Shown piece after piece: positions 58,764 to 64,000 of a stretch of 64,000 bases of DNA (its first letter is position 1; each line of letters opens with the position of its first letter). The DNA lies in assembly GCF_004118935.1 (NCBI RefSeq), contig NZ_CP035375.1, positions 124,001-188,000 on the forward strand, written 5' to 3'. Under the pieces are notes generated by a model, which had not been told where the DNA came from, searched no databases, and worked only from the letters and a program-made list of their open reading frames with translations. The position numbers and the translations under genes were made by a program. The stretch comes from Salinibacterium sp. UTAS2018 (GTDB lineage Bacteria > Actinomycetota > Actinomycetes > Actinomycetales > Microbacteriaceae).

Positions 58764-60080
58764 TTACAGCCCCTCAACTCTCAAAACGGACACAACTTCG
58801 CGCACAACCGAATTCTCGGCCAGCGCTGCCACCGTGGCGGCAAGCGATTCATCCGTCGCCTCGTGCGTCACAGTAATAAGGGTAGCGCTCGGCACGCCCT
58901 CTACTACTGCACCAACGGTCTGGTTGACCGCTTCTACGGAGACGTGGTGGTCACTAAATACTGCGGCGATCGTGGCGAGCACACCGGGCTCATCCACGAC
59001 CGTCAAGGTGATCTGGTAGCGCGTCATCACGCGGGCGATCGGCAGGATCGGAAGGTTGGCGTGGGTCGACTCGGCAACGCCGGGGCCGCCGATGACGTGG
59101 CGTCGAGCGGCTGACACAACGTCGCCCAGAACGGCGGATGCGGTTTCAATGCCGCCGGCGCCAGCACCGTAGAACATGAGGCTGCCTGCAGCCTCGGCCT
59201 CGACGAACACCGCATTGTTGCCGCCGTGAACGGCAGCGAGTGGGTGAGTCAACGGAACAAGGGCGGGGTGAACGCGAGCACTAACGCCCTCGGTCGAGCC
59301 GTCGGCGGCAAGAACGCGCTCACAAATTGCGAGCAGTTTGACGACGTAGCCGGCCTTGCGCGCGGCAACAACTTGCTCGGCGGTGACGCTCGTGATGCCT
59401 TCGCGGTGCACGGCATCCAGCGGCACGCGCGTGTGGAACGCGAGGCTGGCCAGCAGCGCGGCCTTCTGCGCAGCGTCGTAGCCCTCGATGTCGGCGGTGG
59501 GGTCGGCCTCAGCGAAGCCCAAGCGCGTGGCCTCGGCAAGAGCGGTGTCGAAACTATCGCCCGTAGCATCCATGCGGTCAAGAATGTAGTTCGTGGTGCC
59601 GTTAACGATGCCCAGGATGCGCTCGACGCGGTCACCGGCAAGGCTGTCTCGCAGCGGGCGGATGATTGGGATCGCGCCGGCTACTGCTGCCTCGTAGTAC
59701 AGCTGGGCGCCGACCTGAGCGGCTTCTTCGAAGAGTTCCGCGCCGTGGTGAGCGAGCAGGGCCTTGTTGGCCGTGATGACATCGGCCCCCGAATGCAGGG
59801 CTTTGAGAATCCAGGTGCGAGCAGGTTCGAGGCCGCCAATAAGTTCAATGACGATATCGGCGCCCACGATAAGCGACTCGGCGTCGGTCGTCAGCAGCTC
59901 TTTCGGAATGTCGGTGTCGCGCGGAGCATCGATGTCACGAACGGCAACACCGACGACTTCGAGCCCGGCTCCCGCACGGGCAGCAAGCTCGTCGGCGTGC
60001 TCGAGCAGTAGAGCGGTGACTTGTGATCCGACACTTCCTCCGCCCAAAACTGCGACACGAAGGTTGCGGTATTCGATCAT
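58764..60080 (-). CDS. hom: Homoserine dehydrogenase with ACT domain
   Basis: Reduces aspartate semialdehyde to homoserine. The 438-residue protein has the NAD(P) motif VAVLGGGSVGSQV, the catalytic lysine region VITANKALLAHHG and ADPTADIEGYDAAQKAALLA. It ends in a regulatory ACT domain (TLTVVDEPGVLATIAAVFSDH), the usual site of threonine feedback. The start overlaps the lysA stop (ATGA). No aspartokinase is fused to it. Confidence 0.95.
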   Translation of the reverse strand: MIEYRNLRVAVLGGGSVGSQVTALLLEHADELAARAGAGLEVVGVAVRDIDAPRDTDIPKELLTTDAESLIVGADIVIELIGGLEPARTWILKALHSGADVITANKALLAHHGAELFEEAAQVGAQLYYEAAVAGAIPIIRPLRDSLAGDRVERILGIVNGTTNYILDRMDATGDSFDTALAEATRLGFAEADPTADIEGYDAAQKAALLASLAFHTRVPLDAVHREGITSVTAEQVVAARKAGYVVKLLAICERVLAADGSTEGVSARVHPALVPLTHPLAAVHGGNNAVFVEAEAAGSLMFYGAGAGGIETASAVLGDVVSAARRHVIGGPGVAESTHANLPILPIARVMTRYQITLTVVDEPGVLATIAAVFSDHHVSVEAVNQTVGAVVEGVPSATLITVTHEATDESLAATVAALAENSVVREVVSVLRVEGL

Positions 60081-61480
60081 ACAGAGTCTCCCGATGGTGT
60101 GATTCCCGCGTCGCGGCTGAGCAAGTCGTCTTCGGTTTCGCCGCGCACAATAATGCGAGCTTCGCCGTCGCGCACGGCCACTACGGGCGGGCGCGCAAGA
60201 TAGTTGTAGTTGTTGGACATCGCCCAGCCGTAAGCACCGGTGGCGGGAACGGCGACGATATCGCCGGGCTCAACGTCACCGGGCAAGTACTCGGCGCGAA
60301 CGACGATATCGCCGGCCTCGCAGTGCTTGCCGGCGATGCGCACGAGCTCTGGGGCGGCATCCGACACCCGATTCGCGAGACGAGCTGAATAGTCGGCGCC
60401 GTAGAGCGCCGTACGCAGATTGTCGCTCATGCCGCCATCGACACTGACGTACTTGCGCACTGCTTCGCCATCGACGAGCACATCTTTGATGGTGCCAGCC
60501 GTGTAGAGCGTTGTAGTGGATGGCCCAATGATCGAGCGACCCGGCTCGATGGCAATCACCGGGATCGGGATCTCAAGTCGAGCGCACTCCGCCTCAACGA
60601 TGTTGGCCAGCGACGCCGCCAACTCAGCAACGGGCAGTGCCTGATCGGCCGAGGTGTAAGCGATGCCGAAACCGCCGCCCAAATTCAATTCGGGCACCGG
60701 GGCCGCTACCGACAACCGTGCATGCAGCTCAAGCAAGCGACGAGCTGCCTCAGCAAAGCCCGCAGTGTCGAAAATCTGCGATCCGATATGCGAATGGATG
60801 CCTACGAACTCCAGCGAGGAGTGCGAACGAATCTGCGCCACAATCGCCTCGGCCTCGGTCAGCGGAACACCAAACTTCTGGTCTTCCCTGGCCGTTGCCA
60901 AGTACTCATGCGTGGACGCGTGAACCCCGCTATTGATGCGCAAACGCACCCGCTGGGTTCGACCGTGCCGTGCAGCGGTTTCAGCAACCCGACCGATTTC
61001 GACGACGCTGTCGATAACGATGGGGCCGATGCCCGCGCGCACAGCACGGTCGATCTCGGAAAGACTCTTGTTGTTGCCGTGGAATCCCAGTCGCGACGCA
61101 TCCGTGCCAGCCGCGAGGGCAACCGCCATCTCGCCAGCGCTGGCCACGTCGATGTTGAGGCCAACGGCCGTCATCCAGCGGGCAACCTCGGTGCAGAGGA
61201 ACGCCTTGCCGGCGTAGTACACCTTGACGCTCGAACCGATGCGAGCAAACTCAGCATCGAACGCACCCTTGATTTCTGTGGCACGGGCAATGGCATCCGC
61301 TTCATCGATGACGTACACGGGCGTGCCAAAGTGAGCGACAAGCTCGCTTGCGGGCACGCCGGCAATCGTGAGTTCACCGTTCTCGGCGCGCGCAGCATTG
61401 CGCGACCAGACGGTCGGTACCAAAGAATTAGCTTCGGCGGGAGCTTCGAGCCACTCGGGCGCCAGCGGGTTCGCGAACAC
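60077..61480 (-). CDS. lysA: Diaminopimelate decarboxylase
   Basis: Makes lysine from meso-diaminopimelate, the last step of lysine synthesis. The 467-residue fold-type III enzyme has the PLP lysine in KVYYAGKAFLC (Lys92), the glycine-rich phosphate site LNLGGGFGIAY and the catalytic cysteine region AGKHCEAGDIV. The GTG start is preceded by GTGAGG at seven bases. It is followed without a gap by hom, tying lysine and threonine synthesis together. Confidence 0.95.
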   Translation of the reverse strand: MFANPLAPEWLEAPAEANSLVPTVWSRNAARAENGELTIAGVPASELVAHFGTPVYVIDEADAIARATEIKGAFDAEFARIGSSVKVYYAGKAFLCTEVARWMTAVGLNIDVASAGEMAVALAAGTDASRLGFHGNNKSLSEIDRAVRAGIGPIVIDSVVEIGRVAETAARHGRTQRVRLRINSGVHASTHEYLATAREDQKFGVPLTEAEAIVAQIRSHSSLEFVGIHSHIGSQIFDTAGFAEAARRLLELHARLSVAAPVPELNLGGGFGIAYTSADQALPVAELAASLANIVEAECARLEIPIPVIAIEPGRSIIGPSTTTLYTAGTIKDVLVDGEAVRKYVSVDGGMSDNLRTALYGADYSARLANRVSDAAPELVRIAGKHCEAGDIVVRAEYLPGDVEPGDIVAVPATGAYGWAMSNNYNYLARPPVVAVRDGEARIIVRGETEDDLLSRDAGITPSGDSV

Positions 61481-61585
61481 AGTCGCACCTCACAGAGATG
61501 TAGACGGAAAACGGCGGATTGTGTCCGCACAGGCGTTGGGGATGCTGACCACTCTAACGGCTGATGCCGCTAGCGCTGAATCGAG

Positions 61586-62443
61586 CTACGGCGCCGGGCA
61601 CGTACCGTATTGCTTCCACGCGGCATCGTCGAGGGCAATCCCATCAGCACTGAGTTCGATGACGAGGTTGTCGCTGGCGACGGCGACCGAATCGATCGTC
61701 AATGCCGTCGGCAATGATGAAGCAACGCAGAACTCTTGGGAGCTGAGTAGCCCTCCCGCCAGACCAGAAACAAGGGGGTTGTCGAGCAAGTCGGCAACGG
61801 AGATCTCTTCGTCGTTCAGGATGACGGACTCCGGCTCGAAGGCGACGGAATCGCCCGCCGCCACCGGCACAAGGTCAAGGGCAACCGGAATCTCGAAGAA
61901 GAAAACCTTGAAGACCGTCGACACCCGGATAGCGGTGCCTTCCAGCTCGATCGAGTCGAGTCCCGTGTCGCTGAGGGTGCTCGCGAGCTTCGACACTTCA
62001 GCGCCGGGGATCGACACCGTCATCGACACCGCGTCAATCGGTTGCGACGATGTCAGCGGTACGCCGGTCGCAATAACCCCTACCGCGGCATCAAGCCCAT
62101 TGACCTCGAACCGATCGATGTCGACCGTCACAGCATCGAGCCCTCCGGCGAGCGCTTGCAGAATCAGCGAGCCCGAGCCGAGGTCGACGGTCACACCCTC
62201 GCTCGATTCGAGATCGAGCGATGACGCGATTTCGTCTTGCGCGAGGCGCACGGCCGTTGTGCGCCCGACGGTTTCGATGAGCACCACCGCGATCACGAGG
62301 ATCGCCACAACTGCTCCGAGGACAGACCACAGAATCCAGCGACGGCGAGGCTTCTTGGGTGCTGTCGCTACGGACGACTCCGGGGCGGTCTCCCCCGGTC
62401 CGTCGAGACGCAGCTCGAGCGTGGGGTTGTCGTCGGAGGCCAC
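61586..62443 (-). CDS. DUF2993 (LmeA-like) membrane-anchored protein
   Basis: A 285-residue protein with a polar N terminus, one membrane segment (about residues 37-60, WILWSVLGAVVAILVIAVVLI) and an extracytoplasmic DUF2993 domain made of repeated beta strands. The domain belongs to the lipid-binding tubular fold group; mycobacterial LmeA of this family acts in lipoglycan maturation. That role should not be carried over without proof. It starts five bases after the argS stop, so it is probably on the argS transcript. It is separated from lysA by 105 bases. Confidence 0.8.
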   Translation of the reverse strand: MASDDNPTLELRLDGPGETAPESSVATAPKKPRRRWILWSVLGAVVAILVIAVVLIETVGRTTAVRLAQDEIASSLDLESSEGVTVDLGSGSLILQALAGGLDAVTVDIDRFEVNGLDAAVGVIATGVPLTSSQPIDAVSMTVSIPGAEVSKLASTLSDTGLDSIELEGTAIRVSTVFKVFFFEIPVALDLVPVAAGDSVAFEPESVILNDEEISVADLLDNPLVSGLAGGLLSSQEFCVASSLPTALTIDSVAVASDNLVIELSADGIALDDAAWKQYGTCPAP

Positions 62444-62448
62444 GTCAG

Positions 62449-64000
62449 TTACATCCGCTCGGGGGCACTGACCCCGAGCATCCAGAGACTGTTGCGCAGA
62501 ACCTGACCAACAGCGTCATTGACCCACAGTCGCGTGCGGTGAACGTCAGTTACTTCTTCGTCGTTCATGGGAGTGACGCGGCACTGATCGTACCAACGGT
62601 GGTAGCTGCCAGCGAGCTCTTCGGCGAAGCGCGCAATACGGTGCGGCTCACGCAATTCGGCGGCCTGAGCCACGATGCGCGGGAACTCCGCCAGAACACC
62701 CAGCAGGATGCTCTCTGACTCATTCGTGAGCAGCGAGGCATCAAACACGCTGCGGTCCACTCCCGACTCCCCCGCATTGCGAGCAACGCTGTGAGTGCGG
62801 GCGTGTGCGTACTGAACGTAGAAGACGGGGTTGTCGTTGGTGCGCTTCTGCAAAATCTCGGGGTCGAGGTTGAGCGGCGAATCGGACGGGTAACGACCGA
62901 GCGAGTAGCGCAGAGCATCCGTTCCGAGCCATTCGCGCAGGTCATCGAGCTCGATGATGTTGCCGGCACGCTTAGAGAGGCGTGCACCGTTGATGCTCAC
63001 GAGTTGCCCAATGAGCACCTCAATGTCTTTATTGGGGTCGTCGCCGGCCGCGCCCGCGAGCGCCTTGAGACGGTGAACGTAGCCGTGGTGGTCGGCCCCG
63101 AGCAGGTAGATCTTGTGGGCATAGCCCCGATCGCCCTTGCTCAAGTAGTAGGCCGCATCGGCAGCAAAGTAGGTGTAGATTCCGTTGCCGCGCTTGATCA
63201 CGCGGTCTTTGTCATCGCCAAAGTCGGTCGTCTTGACCCACACAGCGTCGTCGATGTCAGCAACGTGACCCTGAGCCCGCAGACGCTCCACTGCGGTATC
63301 GATGGCGCTCTTGCCATCTTCTTTCACCGCGTGCAGTTCACGCTCGCTGAACCACACGTCGAAGTGCACGTTGAAGGCAGCGAGGGACTTCTTGATCTCG
63401 CCGAGCTGAAGTTCGTAGCCCCGCTCGCGAGCGACGGCGATCGCTTCATCGTGGTCAAGCTCGAGAATCTCGGGATTTGAGGCGAGCACGCGCTGCGCGA
63501 GCTCGGCAACGTAGGCACCCGGGTAGCCGTTCTCCGGAGTCGGTTCGCCCTTGGCGGAGGCCAGAATCGATGCCCCGAAGTTGTCCATCTGGTTACCGGC
63601 GTCGTTGATGTAGAACTCGCTCACGAGTTCGGCCCCGGCTGCCTTCAGGATGCGTGCCAGCGAGTCTCCAAGAGCCGCCCACCGAGTGTGGCCGATGTGC
63701 AGCGGGCCCGTGGGGTTGGCCGACACGAACTCCAAGTTAATGGTCTGACCCGCGAGGGATTCGTTGCGACCGTACGCCTCTCCCTGCTCGACGATTGTCT
63801 TCGCAAGTGCACCCGCGGCAGCGGCATCCAAAGTGATATTGATGAAGCCTGGGCCCGCAACATCCACCGAAGCAATGCCGTCGATAGCGCGAGCCTGCTC
63901 AGCGATTTCGGTCGCGAGTTCGCGAGGGTTGGCTCCCAAGGGCTTAGCGAGCTTCATCGCGATGTTGGATGCCCAATCACCGTGATCGCGGTTGCGCGGT
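62449..64000 (-). CDS. argS: Arginyl-tRNA synthetase, N terminus cut by window edge
   Basis: Charges tRNA-Arg with arginine. The visible part has the class I motif HIGHT (in NPTGPLHIGHTRW), the weak second signature LSKRAGN, and the C-terminal anticodon-binding DALR domain ending in LWMLGVSAPERM. An internal ATG at 63955-63957 is not the real start: the same frame continues to the edge with RDHGDWASNIAMKLAKP, a conserved ArgS segment. About 40 to 60 residues are therefore missing at the 5' end. It leads the argS-lysA-hom-thrC-thrB group. Confidence 0.95.
   Translation of the reverse strand, partial: PRNRDHGDWASNIAMKLAKPLGANPRELATEIAEQARAIDGIASVDVAGPGFINITLDAAAAGALAKTIVEQGEAYGRNESLAGQTINLEFVSANPTGPLHIGHTRWAALGDSLARILKAAGAELVSEFYINDAGNQMDNFGASILASAKGEPTPENGYPGAYVAELAQRVLASNPEILELDHDEAIAVARERGYELQLGEIKKSLAAFNVHFDVWFSERELHAVKEDGKSAIDTAVERLRAQGHVADIDDAVWVKTTDFGDDKDRVIKRGNGIYTYFAADAAYYLSKGDRGYAHKIYLLGADHHGYVHRLKALAGAAGDDPNKDIEVLIGQLVSINGARLSKRAGNIIELDDLREWLGTDALRYSLGRYPSDSPLNLDPEILQKRTNDNPVFYVQYAHARTHSVARNAGESGVDRSVFDASLLTNESESILLGVLAEFPRIVAQAAELREPHRIARFAEELAGSYHRWYDQCRVTPMNDEEVTDVHRTRLWVNDAVGQVLRNSLWMLGVSAPERM

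Overview
The window is a dense, almost entirely coding stretch of chromosome from a high-GC Gram-positive actinobacterium, most likely a member of the Microbacteriaceae. The best evidence is the order argS - lysA - hom - thrC - thrB - rho - prfA - prmC - (sua5/tsaC) - wecA - atpI-like - atpBEFHAGDC, which is the actinobacterial arrangement also known from Mycobacterium. Frequent GTG starts, 4-base ATGA/GTGA overlaps between genes, a Rho factor with a very long N-terminal insertion, and several genes with a promoter -10 box about 6 bases before the start codon (leaderless mRNAs) fit the same group. The family-level placement is inference. No rRNA, tRNA, CRISPR array, transposase or prophage gene was seen, and no gap between genes exceeds about 180 bases.

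Layout. (1) 1-6927, minus strand: an eight-gene operon for a branched-chain-amino-acid-type (LIV/HAAT) ABC importer, followed by an acyl-CoA ligase, a TetR regulator and a short-chain dehydrogenase cut by the window edge. A thiolase gene is transcribed divergently at 7055-8251 from a promoter region holding two inverted repeats. Together they look like an uptake, CoA-activation and beta-oxidation module for an unidentified organic acid. (2) 8336-14912: housekeeping and stress genes (site-2 protease RseP, Dxr of the MEP isoprenoid pathway, a lipoprotein FKBP, an OsmC peroxidase, an asparaginase of the AnsA/pfam06089 type) and an orphan PotD-like substrate-binding lipoprotein. (3) 15090-35061, minus strand: a 20-kb cluster reading FHA protein - PP2C phosphatase - Ser/Thr kinase - giant Ig-like/Fn3 surface protein - MoxR ATPase - DUF58 protein - TgpA-like membrane transglutaminase homologue - zinc-ribbon/FHA protein - EccC/FtsK-like ATPase. 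This is the most interesting part of the window. (4) 35105-38594: putrescine/GABA catabolism (aminobutyraldehyde dehydrogenase, Lrp-type regulator, class III aminotransferase). (5) 38650-42184: a membrane protein with an HExxH motif, the alkylation-repair pair ogt-tag, yaaA and a small P-loop kinase. (6) 42193-51621: the ATP synthase operon with wecA and the t6A-synthesis gene upstream. (7) 51690-64000: a HAD phosphatase on the plus strand, then prmC, prfA, rho, the threonine and lysine biosynthesis genes, a DUF2993 protein and argS (cut by the right edge).

How it may work together. The 20-kb cluster has a complete cytoplasmic phosphorylation circuit (kinase, phosphatase, two FHA readers), a MoxR-DUF58-transglutaminase-like unit, a very large extracytoplasmic protein, and a motor ATPase of the type VII secretion kind, but no WXG100 substrate and no other Ecc protein. 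The transglutaminase-like domain has lost its catalytic Cys and His, and the kinase carries an extracytoplasmic Fn3-like domain that resembles the domains of the giant protein encoded next to it. A kinase-controlled envelope assembly, secretion or adhesion system is the most reasonable guess, but nothing in the sequence proves its function.
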